Source of the DNA: Monarcha castaneiventris obscurior
Lineage: Eukaryota > Chordata > Aves > Passeriformes > Monarchidae
Direction: 5' to 3'
NCBI GenBank assembly: GCA_026261815.1
Contig: JAMPIT010000493.1
Span: forward strand, 5,163,501-5,227,500
Length of the DNA stretch: 64,000 bases
In this document: in pieces, positions 1-13,100 of the stretch
Position numbering within the stretch: position 1 is the first letter of the stretch
Layout of the letters: every line of letters starts with the position of its first letter
The notes under the pieces: generated by a model
What the model was told of the DNA's origin: nothing
Database searches by the model: none
The model's input: the letters and a program-made list of their open reading frames with translations, nothing else
Translations under genes and position numbers: made by a program

Positions 1-1597
1 CAGCAGCGTTCTCACTGCTGCTCTGCTCTCCTCCTCTGAGCATCTCCCTGGCTGGACCCTGCCACGGGGGGGATGGGCTCCTTAGGGGTCACCTTCCCCT
101 GCTCCCCAGTTGGAGTTTGCCTTTGTGGCAGTTGAGTTGTTTGAAGGTGCAGGGCAGAACTGGTCCTGGCTCAGTCCTGGAGCATCCCCTTCGTGAGTTT
201 ACTCCGGTGTGTCCCTGAGCATGGAGCCACTGCTTTGGGTTTGGATTTTAATGACTTGCTGGTTTCTAATAAAAATAACCTGAGTGTACTCCTGGTCTGT
301 CCATTGACTGGCCAAGGGCACCGCTCTGGGTTTCAGTAATGGTGGGGCAAAGGCATTGCATGGCCTTTGCACCCTCACAGGGGCTTTGCAGTTTGTCCCC
401 ATAGCATCCATGCTGTGCCCTTTGCTGTGGCTTTGGGACCCTCATCCTCCTGCCAGCACCCACGGAGCTGGGGCAGCCTCTGCCATAGCTCCTTTGCTGC
501 TGTGGTGGAGGCACAGGACATCACCATCTCCCTCCTGTTCATCTCTGCTGGAGTGAAAGGCTTGTGGGGATGCTGGGCCCTGATGGGGGAAGCTCCTGCC
601 CTTTGCTCCCCGCTGCTGGATTCCCAGCATGGCCCCATGGAGGGAAAGCCCAGACTGGGGGTGGCTGTGGGGTTTTATAACCCTGAGAATGAATCCCAGC
701 ACTGTCCCTGCCTCTCGGGGGAGCAGGGTCACGTCACTGCTCAGGAAACCACTCCCTGGGAGCGACAGCTTGTTAAAGAGGGAAAGAAACCCAAGGGGGC
801 TGGGTTGGTACAGGGCTGGGAGTGGGGGTGTGGGAAGGCTGGTGCTGGATGTGCTTCCCGCATGCTTCCCACTACTCTCAACACATGCTCAAGATTTTTC
901 CTCAGTTCAGGTGTGGGACCACGGTGTTTTGGGGGGATTTCATTGCATGTGGAGCACAGAGATCCTGTTCTGTACCTGCAGAGTCTTGGGCTTCATTGTT
1001 CACTCCTGCGTGAGGTGGCTCTGGTTTGAGGGAGCCTGAAAAGTGATGAGTGGGGTGATGGGTTGACCCAGGAGAGGACAGACTGTGGGGTGATGGGGGA
1101 TGTGAGACCCAGGTTCCACTTACTCCCCATGGACACGCAAGGCTGGGGGTTAAGGTCTGCAGGGTGCCTTGGGGGATGTTCAGATGGGTGTCACCAGAGG
1201 GCATGACCCCACTTTTGGGGGAGCAGGGGCAGGCAGTGGGACAGCAGGTACGGCCTTGGGGGCTGAGTGCAGAGGCAGAGTGCTCTGCCCATTCTGGCCA
1301 TCCCTGCTCTGACACTACACTGCCAGTGACCCAAACTAGCCGTGCCCTCAGCTGTCACCCGTCACGAGAACACGTGTGTGGTCCCCAGCACTTGCCACAT
1401 CTCCTGCCACGACATCCCAGCCTCTGTTGTTCCCCACCCGCTCCATCACCAGGGTGAAAACTGCCCAAATACGGGCCCTGCCTGGAAGCATTGGCAGCAA
1501 ATGCTTCACCTGGGTCCCTGTCCCCTACTGGGGTCCCTGGCTCTTGCCCTGTCCCTGCTGCACGCTCAGCACCTCCTCAGGGGAAGGAAAACCAGGC

Positions 1598-1620
1598 GAA
1601 TAATTCACCCTGAATTATTC
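1598..1620. repeat. Perfect 9-bp inverted repeat, 5-nt spacer
   Basis: GAATAATTC at 1598-1606 and its reverse complement GAATTATTC at 1612-1620 are separated by ACCCT. The following 150 bp contain a TAATTTATTAG segment, a CRE-like GACGTCAC (1646-1653) and an octamer-like ATTTGCAAAT within 1744-1758. This looks like an AT-rich regulatory block in otherwise GC-rich sequence, but function is inference only. Confidence 0.5.
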
Positions 1621-3520
1621 AGCTCGCTAATTTATTAGCTGGACAGACGTCACTGCATTCCTATCCTGGGCTGCCCACCAGCAGATCCCAACCTTCTGAA
1701 AGCAGAGAGCATTCCTTCCCCTGCCGTTTCCGCTGCCTCGCTCTGTTTATTTGCAAATCGCCCATTTGCGTGTGTTACTTGGATCCCTCTGATTGCGCCT
1801 GCCTTTGATTTGGGCACGTAGCTCGCTCCGGGGGTGGCTGACCCCCGGCAGGGTGGGATGCTGCTCTGAGAACCGGGGCTTTGCCATGAGCAGCTGCAGT
1901 CTTTTTTAATTCATTTTTTGTTTTCTGCAGCTGATCCCTGATTTTTCTCACCGCTGCTGCTCCCGCAGCCGGGAGGATCCCGTGGGAAGCAAGGGGAGAG
2001 CGGGCAGAGGGGACAGAGTGGAGTGCAGGCTTCTGTCTGGCTCTCCCTGCCTGGTTTTGGTAGTGGCTGCTGCTGTCCTGTTCTCAGCGCTGTGGGATGG
2101 GGCAGGCAATGCTGGAGCTGCTCTTCTCCAGACTGAGTGCACTATAAACCTCCCTCTCGGTTCAGCTGTGCAAACCACCCCAGGCACCCCACTCCTAATT
2201 CCTTTTCCAGGACTTGGGTTCAGGTCCGTCCTCTCCAGTGCCTGTGGGATTTGCTCAAGTGACTTCCCAGAGAAAGACCGAAGCCAGCTGCAGTCCTGCT
2301 CCACTTGGGTACAGCGTCTGGGAAGCGCACAGGTTCTGGATCCATCCTCTGAGTTATTTTGGGCTGCATTGTGGGGCAGAGTCCCTGATGCAAATCTGGG
2401 GTGCAGGCAGGGGCTGCAGGCTGAACAGGGGGTCCAGCAGAAGCAATAACCCAGGAGGATGCTGCATCCCAGCCCTCAGGCTGGAGGCCATCCTTAAAAA
2501 TCCCTGCTGAGAGCACAGGTGTCTGCAGAGAGGAGCAGCTTCCTTCCACCCCGTGGGAAGCCCAAGCTGTCCTGTCACCTCCAAAGGCATCCCTGGGAAC
2601 AGAGTGTGGAAGGGAAAGGTGCCAGAGGCGGGGAAAACCCCCTGAAAGCTGGGAGTGAAGCAGCCAAGCTGCTTTCTGAGCCCTGGCATGGGGCACTCCT
2701 GCCTTGTGGCAGGGTGAGGAGGGGCTGAAGGAGGATGGGATCACTGGGGGGTTATTATCCAACAGCACCTCATCTGACCCTCATCTTCCCACTGCAAGGA
2801 AACATCTGGAAGGAATGGGAGTTTGTTCTCTCTGCCAGGATGGCTCTGGGACGTGCATTTGGGATTGGCAGTGGGAGTCTGTCCCCCACAAGCAGCTCCC
2901 TGGCAGCTCTTGGCCTTGGCCATCACCCTGGTGCAAAGAGGAGGTGCAGGGCAGAGCCCTTTGTGGGGTTTTAGGGCAGGTGTCCCTGGGCAGAGGGTCC
3001 CGATGTGGCTGTGCTGGGCTCTGGCAAGTGAATGGCAGTGGCTCTAATTGTGCCTGAATTCCTCCGAACCACAAGTGAAATCTGCAAATATACAGAAAGT
3101 AAACAGCTTGGGGCTGAAATTCCTGACACTTTGGGGAATCTTCCACTAGGAAAAGTTTCTGAGCTGCTAACAAAAGGTCTGCCTCTCCTCCAGCCTGCCT
3201 GTGTGGGGACCCCCTGGACTGGAAGGGATGCAGCCACAGTGCCATGGGGACAGTGCTGAGAGCCAGACTGTTTATGCCTTGGAGCAGCTTGAATATTTTC
3301 TTCTTCTTGTTGGATTTTTTTTTGTCGTTGTTGTTTTGGTTTGGCTTTTTTTTTTTCTTTTTTATTATTCCTTTGCTGCTCATGTCTGCCAAACAGGGAG
3401 GTTTTAATCTCCTTCTTGCAGACTGTGAGAACAATTGCCCAGGATGCTGGAGTGACCTTTGCTGCACAAATAGGGAATGGGAAGATGGCAGTGGGAACCA
3501 GCGCCTCACTGCAGCCTCCT

Positions 3521-3573
3521 TGCCCTGCCCTGCCCTGCCCTGCCCTGCCCTGCCCTGCCCTGCCCTGCCCTGC
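3521..3573. repeat. (TGCCC)n pentanucleotide microsatellite
   Basis: Ten perfect tandem TGCCC units followed by a partial unit (TGC). The array lies in the non-coding stretch upstream of the first channel exon. Perfect identity of the units suggests active slippage and likely length polymorphism. Confidence 0.97.
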
Positions 3574-6234
3574 AGAGCTCTGCTCACCCCCAGCTGCAGG
3601 TGCTGGAGAGGGAAGAGGCTCTGGCAAAGGGCTGAGCAGCCCTTCCCCATCCCTCCCTGCATGCAGGCAGGATCTGGGAAAGATGCTGTGCCCTTAGTAT
3701 GTCCCCTGGAGTGGGTGGGACTGTCCCCAAGGGTGAGCATCTCTCATGCTCCCCCATCCTCCCTTCTCACTGGTCTGGTGCCCAGCCCCTGGGTCCAACT
3801 GGCCCTGAGGAGTTCTGCTCAGGGCTGTGACAGTGACATGGAGACCCACAAATATCTGGGGCCCACCCAAGCTGTCCTGTCAGCTCCATCCCCAGGGAAC
3901 TGGGTGGCTGACTGAGTGATGGACCTGAAAAGGTGGTAAATATGGGTGAGGAAAACCAAGTTGTGCTTGTGAGTGCATCGAGATGTTTTCTGTGGGAGAA
4001 CCCTGACTCTCCTGGGAAACACCCCCTCACTGGACCCACTCTCCCACCCACACACAGATAATTCCCAGTGACCCCTTCCCCTCCTGCTAGGGATGGTCTC
4101 CACGCCTCCTGACCCTGCAGCTTCACAGGGCAGCTCTGGTTCCCTTGGCCTCTCCCTGCAGGTCAGGCCTTTCTCTGGCTCTCCTCCAAGTGTTTGGATC
4201 AGCTCTTGGAAAAGTAAAGCCATAAAGTTTGCCCCAGCTGGAGTAGGAGCCCACAGCGGCTGGCTTGGGAGGCAAGCACTGGACCTGGTGGTTATTTATA
4301 ATGCAGCAGTGAGGTTAAAAATAACAGAAATTCAAGCTCAGGAAATTGTTTTGGAGGATAAGGAACTTTTACTTTGGTATGCAGATGCCAGGGCTAGTGC
4401 TGGCCATCCTCTGTCCCTGATGTCCCCATGCTGTGTCCCTTGGGGGCCCACAGTCCCTTCCTTCCTCCCAATGTGCTGGGTCCTGTTTTGTGCCCTCAAA
4501 AATCATCTCTATTGCCAGAGAGAGTGGGTGCACTGTGGGAAGCCTCAAAAACTGTGCTGTGCCAAGTGGTGGTGCAGGGGTGAGCTGAGTGGGGCTCTGC
4601 TCCGGGGTCCTGCTTGCTGTGGGGAGGTCACAGCTCCTGTACATTCCCCCATGTCGTGGTTATTGTCACTACAGCTGTTTGTTCCCCTGCCAGGGGTCAG
4701 AGGGGTTCCCACCCCCTGCTCCCCACATCTCTGCTGCCAGCCAGGCACACCTTGAACCACTGGCTGCCCCATTCCTGGTGGTTGGAGCCCTTTCAAAGCC
4801 TTTCTGGGGGTCTTCTCTGGCATTCCCACCTCCTCTCACTGCCAGTCACAGGTGGGATGTAGGGTGGGAGTTGGATGCTCCCCTTCATGTTCTTGGCACA
4901 GCATCCTTGCAGAGGGACAGCCAAAGGGTTTTGCCATCTAAAGCCTGAAGCTGGTTGGTAACAGAGCTGGTTGGTCCCCTGTGACCTCCCTTCCAGCCAC
5001 TGGTGGCCGAAACACCGAACCTCCCCAAAGCCCTGTGCAGGCACGTTTCTTGGCATCGACGTTTTATTTTGCTTCAGCTCAAACCTTTTCCCTGTTGACA
5101 CAGTGTCGGTTTTGCTCCAGCTTGCTGGGCGGGGCAGGGGTGACCTTTCCTGTGTTTGCTGTCTGGGCTTAGGATCCATCTGTGCTCTGCAGCCCCAGTG
5201 CAGCCAGCAGGCCATGGGGAACACCTGGCAGGAATAGTTCCCTGGCTGCTCTGGTGCCACTTTCTGCTTTTCATTTCTGTCCTGCTGGCTTTGGGCTTAT
5301 CTCCTTGGACCCAACTGTATCTTGTTTTCCTGATGCACAGCCATGTGGGGAGACAGGCTCCCCCTGCACCCGTGCCTCAGAGCTGGGGAGTGTGTCCCCA
5401 GCCAAGCTCTCTATAGGGGATGAATTTCCCAGTGAAGGACTAGATGGAAAGGGCTCTTCTATCCCTTCTCTGCATCACTACCAGCAATACAACACTCTAT
5501 TAGCAGGGAAAAAAATCCCCTCTTCAGGAGGGAACTTTGAAAGTTAGTCTTAGGGTCACACCCTCTGCAGGCGGGTGCCTGTCCTCAGACCTGGACTCGG
5601 GGTAGGTGGGGACACCCAGTCCTGCCCACCTGAGTGAGGACAGTATCCTCCCTCTGGCCTGGGACCCACCACAGGTTATTCCATCAGGGTGCACATTTTG
5701 GGGAGTGGAGCCAGCAGCCACACAGCTGCTTTGGCAGCATTTCTAGCTGAGCAGAACAAGGCAGGGATGGAAACTGGAGATGAGCTGGAGGCTCCATTTG
5801 TGACAGCAGCTCCTGTGGGATTCTTGTGGACTCGCCTGTCTGGTTCTGAGTAGCAAAAGCAATGTGCTAAACCCTTTGGGGGATGTCCCAGAGCATCCCC
5901 AGCCCCTTTCTTCCCACTAAGCCCAAACAGCACATGAGGCCAAATTTTGCCGTTCGTGATCTGTGAGGAAGAGAACTCGCTAATGTTACTTTTTGGCAAA
6001 GTCTTGCTGAGAACTCCTCGAGGGTGAAATGAAACGGGGTCACAGAAGGGTTTAATTTGGTACGTTGTCCTTCAAGGGAAGGAAAAGTCAGATGAGAAGT
6101 TTTAAACATTTTATAAAAATATCCACATGTGCTCAGCGCAAAACTCACCGTCTTTACCTAATTTAGAAAATGACTTTATATGGAGAAAGATTTAACACTG
6201 CTCCATGGAGGGGAAGAATAATGAATACGTCTGC

Positions 6235-6390
6235 ACCAAATCGCACTGTCATCTGAAGATCTCCAAGTGCTTTTGAAAGGGTTGGAGAGAAATAATTGTT
6301 CTTCTCTTCCCTGGTTTTAGAAACTGAGGCATGGGATGAGAAAGCCTGAAAAGTGCAACTTCCCTGACTAATTTTAGCTATTTGAAGTCC
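6235..6390 (+). repeat. MIR/CORE-SINE-like ancient SINE fossil
   Basis: The segment contains the recognisable order of a MIR-type 3' half: a CTCCAAGTGCTTTTGAAAG block, then a pyrimidine-rich stretch, then GTTTTAGAAACTGAGGCATGG and a degenerate AAAGTGxAACTTCCCTGAC block. This resembles the MIR consensus region around 'ttttacagaaactgaggca...aagtgacttgccca'. It is heavily diverged, as expected for an element that predates the bird-mammal split. The assignment is by eye only. Confidence 0.5.
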
Positions 6391-9300
6391 AGATCTAAGT
6401 ACCTAAATAAATGACCTGATTTTAATAGACTGCTGGTCAAGTCTCCAGGGTGAAACCTGGAACAAGTCAGGCTCTGTAGGTCTGCAAAGGTGGCCTGGGT
6501 CTGGAGAGGGAGCCTCCTTCCCTTAATTTGGCACTGTAACAATGAGCCTTGCTCAGATTTAGGATAAGATGAAACTAATGAGAAGGAATTTATCTGAATT
6601 TCTTTGAATTTAAGGGAAGAATAGAGAGTTTCTCTTTGGGGCATCCTTCTTGTAGCCACGCGAGTTCAGATCCTTTGGTGGCTCTTGGGAACAGGGGTTG
6701 GGTCCCTCTGGGTCTGGGAAACAAAAGCAAATCAGGCTTTTCAGCCCTGTTATCACACCCCAACCTCTGAAATTTATTTAGTAATAAATAGTGCAGATGG
6801 TAAAGGAAAAGAAGGAAATGAGTGAAGAACCTGTATTATCCTGAGCAGATGAGCTTCTCCAGGTGTGGGGAATTGCACAGGGAAGCTCTTGGCAGTGCAT
6901 GGACCATCTCCCACCTCTGCAGTGGTGGTGAGGCTGAGGCTGCTGCTCTCAGCTCACATCCTGCTCCTGCTGCCCAAATATAACCCAAAATCCTTTGAAA
7001 GGAAAACATGATCTCTCTTTCCCAGCTGAGCAGTCTGCCAGGTCTCTGGGGTCAGTCTCACCAGGAATGAGCGGGGAAATGCTTGCAGAAGTGGAGCTTT
7101 GAATTAGATGGGCTTAGCTGGGATCCTAAAGCTGAACAAGTTGAACCTGAGGACAAATGGGGGCTGGTGGGTTGTGCTGGGAAGTGCGACCTGTTCCCAA
7201 AATGCCTGCCCAGCCTGGGAAGATGCTTCCCAGAGCTTGTGGTGCAGGGGCAGTGGGGACCCTTGGGGAGATGCTGGCTAGGTGGTGATGTGAGGAGAGG
7301 GCAAAATACCTGTCTTAGTGTTTTGCATCCTTGGACAGCCCTTGTACACCTCTCTGTGTGCAAGAACAAATTATAATTTAATTATGTGGGTACAACACCA
7401 ACTCCTTCTTTGTGACCAAGGTCTGTCTGATAAGTGAGAATTGTGATAAATATTTCCTGTGACCAAGGGCTGGTCCCAGCCCCAGCACCTGCATCTTCTT
7501 CTCTGCACGCCACAGCTTGCTTTATTTTGGTTTTGTCCTCCTGCAAAATCACCTCTCTCTGAAGAGGGCTAGCTGGGCTGGGCATGTCCAGAGCTGTTGG
7601 GTGCCCCTGAGACTCCTCCATCCCAAATCTGCATTGCTTCAGGATGGAGCTCACAGTGTGACAGGCAGGGCTGAAGCACGAGTCCGGATCCTCTGGTTGC
7701 TGCTGGTGCTGGCAGATTCCTGCCTGATTGCCCCTGCCAGAGCCCTGGGGACCCACGATGCAGGGCAATATTTGCCCTCAGCAGGAGCAGGGTGCTGGGC
7801 ACCCAGCAGCGCTGGCAGGGAAAAGGCACCCAGGCTTTGGCATTTTGCTTTCTACTTGCTGCCCAATGGCCCCATGACTGATTCTTTGCTCCCTGCCCAT
7901 TTTGTTCAGTCTGGACATGATCCTCTGTGCCACAGGACCGTGGGCATTGCCAGCAGGGCTGCCCAGCCCTCTTGGTGCTCAGTGGGAAGCAACTCCTCTT
8001 GCAGGTGGCTACTCTTGTGGGAAACCCACCTGCCTTTGCTTTATTGTCATTTAGAGATATCTCCTGCTCAGAGTGCCTGAAATGCACCTCCTGCCTCCCC
8101 GCACTGAGGACAGGAGGAGCAGTGGCTGTGGCACAGATGGGATGGGAAAGACCAGATCAGGGGAAAATTAATTAGGACATACAGAAGTCCCCTTGATCGG
8201 GACAGTAACCTCTAATTCGGCTCAGTTCTCCTTATTTACAGTTGCCGAGAGGGAAGGCAGGAGAAAAGCAGCCTGGCAAGATGCACAGAGCTGATCTCCT
8301 TCCCCCCAGCTGCTTTGCTCTCACTAATGTATTTGCTGGCAGCGCTCGCTGTCCCCGGAGCATTTTGAGCTCAGTCAGAGCAACAGTTCACAGCCAAAGA
8401 CAGGAGTTCCGGAGCAGGCACAGGACTGGGAATGGCTGGGGGGCTGATGGGAGCCCCCAGCCCCTCTGTACGGGGGACTTGTGGGGAAATGAAGGGCTGA
8501 GCCCTTCCGTGTCCCCTCCTCAGCTGGCAGAGATGGAGATGCCGCAGGGAAACCTTGCATCCCCTGACTGCAGCGGGGTCCCTCAGCACCTACAGGCCGT
8601 TTCTGCTGAGGGAAGGGGCTGGGCGCTGGGGCGGCTCCCCCAGGCCATCCTGCTTGAAAATACTCCCCGAGAAGCCCCAGGGCTGCTTTTCTCTAGCTCA
8701 GCGCTCAATAAGAAGAATAGGGACATCCGAGAGCGCTGCCCTGTTCCGGGACACGAGAAAGGACAGAGTCCTGAGGGAATCGATTTGGTTGCACTTTGCA
8801 GTGTTGCAGAGGAGATCAAAATCTCCCCCAAAATCTCCTACACTATCAAACGAGGCATTTGATATCCCAGGTTGCAAGCATGTGCTTCTCTCCTGAGCAT
8901 CCCTGGACCTGATCTGTGCCGGGACAGCGGCATTCCGGCGCCCGCTGCAGAATATTCCGGCACTTTTAGTATGGGCTGGTGCGGTCACTGCGCTTGCTCC
9001 AGGCAAAAGCAATGAGAATTTTATGAGGTGTAAATGGATTGTGCCTGAAAGCATCCGTGTCCCACTCGGCTCCATACATGCACATGCTTCTTCTGCACCT
9101 CCTCTCCTCAGCCAAAATATCTTGTCTCCTTGCAGGCTTAGAGAAAAGATAAATATTAGCACTGTGAGATGCTGTGATCTGAGTTTCTGTCCGTGTTGCT
9201 GTTGTTGTGGTTAAAAAACACTTTTTTCTGGCTGCAAAATTCATTAGGGTCCAGTCTCTGGGGTTCAGAGGGAAACCAGAGCAGCTGTTAATGAGGGAGC

Positions 9301-10037
9301 ACTAATATCTGGAGCTCATTTCAAAGCAATAATGGGATTAGAAAGGAGACAAACATACATTGGTCCCGTGCTTGATGGCTTTATTTTCGGCTTTTTTGTT
9401 GCTTTTCACTTTACTAGTTAGAACATCCATTTTGCATTAGAGGGCAGATGATGAAATCACACGGGATCGGAGAGAGGTACCAGCGATGGGCTGAGATGGG
9501 GAAGTTTGAACTTTTTTGGCCATTTCAGAGAGTTTTCACCACAGAGAGCAGGAGTGAGAAGTGCACAGGGATCAGGAGTGGACGATGAGCCTGTGATGGA
9601 GAGTGAGACAGGACAGCAAAGGGCAGGAGCTGGAGACTGCAGCCTCTTTAGCGAGGCTCGTAATATCTTATTAATGGAAGAGAAACTGCAATTTTTATTT
9701 TGTGGAAATTCTTTTGTTCCACATTAAATTTTAAAACGCTTTGCTCCCATTACAGCCTCCTGCCAGAGCGCGCTGCTGGCTGGGAGGAGCTGCCCTTTGA
9801 AAGGTTTTGGGAGAGCCCATGTTTGTGTCCAGGCTGGGGGAGCAGGGCAGGGGTGCAGGGTCCTTCCCTGGGGCTGTCACCCAACCCCAGCACTCCTGTC
9901 ACACCTGCTGAGGGTCCCCCAGAGTCTGGGGCTGGGGTGTGGAGGATGCCAGGGGTGGGCTGTGGTGGGCTGCGTGCCCTTGGTAGGTTCTGGGGCTTGA
10001 GGAGGGCTTGGCTATACCCGGAGCTCTTTCTTAATTA

Positions 10038-10118
10038 ACTCCATGTGCAAGGACACGCGGATCCTGGAAAGGGAACAAGGCACCCTTATTCCCCAATAAG
10101 CTTGTCCGCACATGGAGT
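10038..10118. repeat. Hairpin-forming inverted repeat (11 bp perfect, extended to 16 bp with a bulge)
   Basis: ACTCCATGTGC at 10038-10048 is the exact reverse complement of GCACATGGAGT at 10108-10118. After a two-base AA bulge the stem continues with GGACA (10051-10055) pairing TGTCC (10103-10107). The interior holds a second small hairpin, CTTATT-CCCC-AATAAG. The total length of about 80 nt is in the pre-miRNA size range, but no mature miRNA sequence was recognised. Confidence 0.6.
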
Positions 10119-13100
10119 AAATCAATAGCAGCTCATCAGGAGCTGTGCGCTGGCTGGAGATGCCGCCTAAGGATGAGTCACATCGAGAGAGGGGGGCAAT
10201 AATATAAAAAAAAAGAAGTTTAAAAAGCCTGAGGTTTGACTCCAGACCTAGACTTAGGAATGCCCATTGTGTTTCTGGTGTGCCAAACCAAAGGGCTGGC
10301 TTTGTACTGTGTCCCCTCTCCTGCCTGCTAATCCTTGTGGGTGGTTGGAGCAGAATTTTTCACCTTGGTCCCATAATTATGTGCTGGGCTGTGAATGCCT
10401 GAATATCAGGACTCTTTGTGGCTTTTAGCTGGTTGTGGGTTGGTCCCCACTGAGCTCCAAAGCAAGTGGTGCTGGCCTTGGGCTCCCAGTGAGGACGCGA
10501 TTGAACGGGCTGGGACTGAACAGCTCCAAGGGTATTTTGGAATACCAAAGGTCATTCTTGTTGCTTTTCCTAAGCCAGAGTGAGGGAGGCTCAGATGATA
10601 TGCAGGAGTTTGGGAACCTGGGGAGTTGGGTACATTTTTCATGAAGCTTTTTGGGAGATCAAAAGCATTAGAAATCATCTGGTTTAAGGTTCCTGAAGTG
10701 GCCAAATGCCTTGAGTCAGGCTTGTCCAGAGCAGCCTGGGGATGTTCCAGGACACAGCAGTGTGCGGGGCCAGATCCAGCTGCAGGAGCAGGGTCTAGTA
10801 AAGGTTTTGGAGAGGAAAGGATGAATTGCTTCTTACTGGGGGCTGAGTGCCAGGAATGTTTCTCACCTCTGTCACAGCCTGTTGTGAGGGTCAGGACATC
10901 TGCACCAAAGGTGCCCAGTCCCCCTTGGCAGGGCTCATGGCAGGATAAAGACCCCCAAAGTGACAATTTCCACCCAAATGTGCTCAAACCAACCTCGTTC
11001 CCAGCTATCTTAGTAAAGATGAGCTGTGGAAGGGATGTGGAAATGGAGCCTCTGCAGCTGCCAGGGTCTCTCTGCCTGATTTCTCTCCAACACCAAGCAG
11101 CTCCCAGGGCAGTGGGCAGCCAGCAGGCTCCGGGGCTTATTCTGCAGGAATGAATGAATGGAATAAATCTTTTTTAAATGCCAGGTTTTGACACAGGTGA
11201 CAGGCTCTAGGAGGTGGCAGTGGCTCAGTCCCTGCTCTCCTGTTGTAGAGGTTTGACTCCATGACACCACACTGTCAGTGCTGCCAGCACAGGGGGAGCT
11301 GCAGGGGTCAGAGTGGGTCCCTGGCTGCTGCCAGAGCCTCTTCAAGGCATTGCAGATGATGTGCCATCCTCTCACTGAACTTCCTGGCTATTGTCAGCTG
11401 CTGTTGAAGCCTGACGTTAATTAAATAGGGTGTTTTGTGTTTAATAAATTCCCACTTGAGTCATGCCAGCGGGAGGGCACTGGCCAGATCCCTGCCAGTG
11501 CCACTGCAGGGTGGCAGCACTGGAATGGTTCTCCCTGAGAGTCTCCTGCACCCTTCAGCCCTGTGGGTGCTACCCCACATGAGTGCATATCCCTACACCC
11601 TGGCAAGCTTGTCTACCTGATCCTTGGGAAGAAAAACCCCCTCCCTGTGGTAGCAGGGAGGTACCTTGGGATACCCAGAGGGATCTTCAAATACTGGGAG
11701 CAGGATGAGCATCCCTGGTGCCATGTCCCATCTTGTCCCCTTTCCTGCCATCCCAGGCAGCCAGCCCTGTGCTCACCCCACTCCCTGTCTGTTCCTACTT
11801 CCCATCTTTGCAAGGAGATGTCAACGCGTTGTCATGAAGCTGAAAGCATCAAACTGGTGCGATGCCCCAAACCCCCAGGAAGCTCTGGAACACTGCCTGC
11901 ATCTTGCCTGCTGGGAAGGTGGGAAGCTGCCCCTGCTGCCAGCCAGGCCTCCTCCTCCTCCTCCTTGGCTTTCCTTGCCTGGAGGGAAGGCCAGACTTGT
12001 CCGTTTCCCCTGGGAATGCCAGGATCACACAGCACAAATTGGGCTACCACTAGCAGCAGGCAGGTTGCCGGGAGGGAATTACAGGAGTAGAGGACATGGC
12101 TGGCTCTGTGCCCCTCTCCGGACACTGCCCTTGCCTGGGGAGAAGAAACCGGGGCAGCGCCATCCCTGCAAGCAGATTCCATAGGGTGCACCTTAACTTT
12201 TACAAAATAGCCGCTTTTGTCATCTTTTCTCAGACTTGGGATGTTTCATCTAACATCCATCGCACAAACCCTGCAGTGGAGCACCCGCTGCTTCTTGGGG
12301 CTGTACACCTTCCCTCCATGTCTACCTTTGTTTTTTGGGCGGTGGGGTGTGGCATGTATAGGACATCACGTCTGAGTGCAGGCCAGGGTTTGGGCTGGAG
12401 CATGTGGGGTGAGTCCTGCTTTTAAGCCTGTCTTGTGTGTTTGTCCTGGCTGCAGCTGTGTGGGTGTGTGAGACTGGGAGGTGTTTTGGGGTGGCATCCC
12501 CTACTGTGTCCATGCAAGTGCTACAGCAGAGCTTGGCTCCTGTACTGAGCACCATCCCTACCCTAATCTTCCTGCTTCTTCCTTCCTCTACCACCTCCCT
12601 CCTTCTCCTCTGCCAGCAAGATGCTAATCCATGAGTTCCTGCCATGGATTTGCCTGCAGGGTTCAGTTAGACCAAACACCCAACCCTGCTGAGCCCCCCA
12701 GCCTGTTCCAGCTCCTGCTGCCCACCGTGGCTCAGCCCTGGGGAGAGCAGCTTCCTGCTCCCAGTCATTCCACATAATCCAGGGATGGATTTTAGTCACT
12801 GCAGGATTTTGATGTGGTGTCAGGATGTTTCCATTCCTGCAGATGAGTGTTCCTTGTAGACACCTCAAAAACTGAGTCAGATGCACCAGCATCTCCCAGT
12901 GTAGTCCCAGACTGGCTGCAGCCTCTTTCATGCAGGGAAAAAGGCAGGGACTGTGGACTGAGGTAGCCTTGGCCTCCATTTCCCCACCTGCAGAATGACT
13001 TCCTTGCCACTCATCCCCGTTGTGAAAGCTCTGTGTTGCTTTCACTGAAAACCGCTATTTTTCTTATTTTTATTGATTCTAGACTTCAAAACCCAAAGTG

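Noticed and set aside
2781..3740. Minus-strand 319-codon open frame
   Set aside because: It runs through a (TGCCC)n array and a T-rich tract (lysine/asparagine runs), has no family resemblance and no splice context. It is low-complexity by-product.
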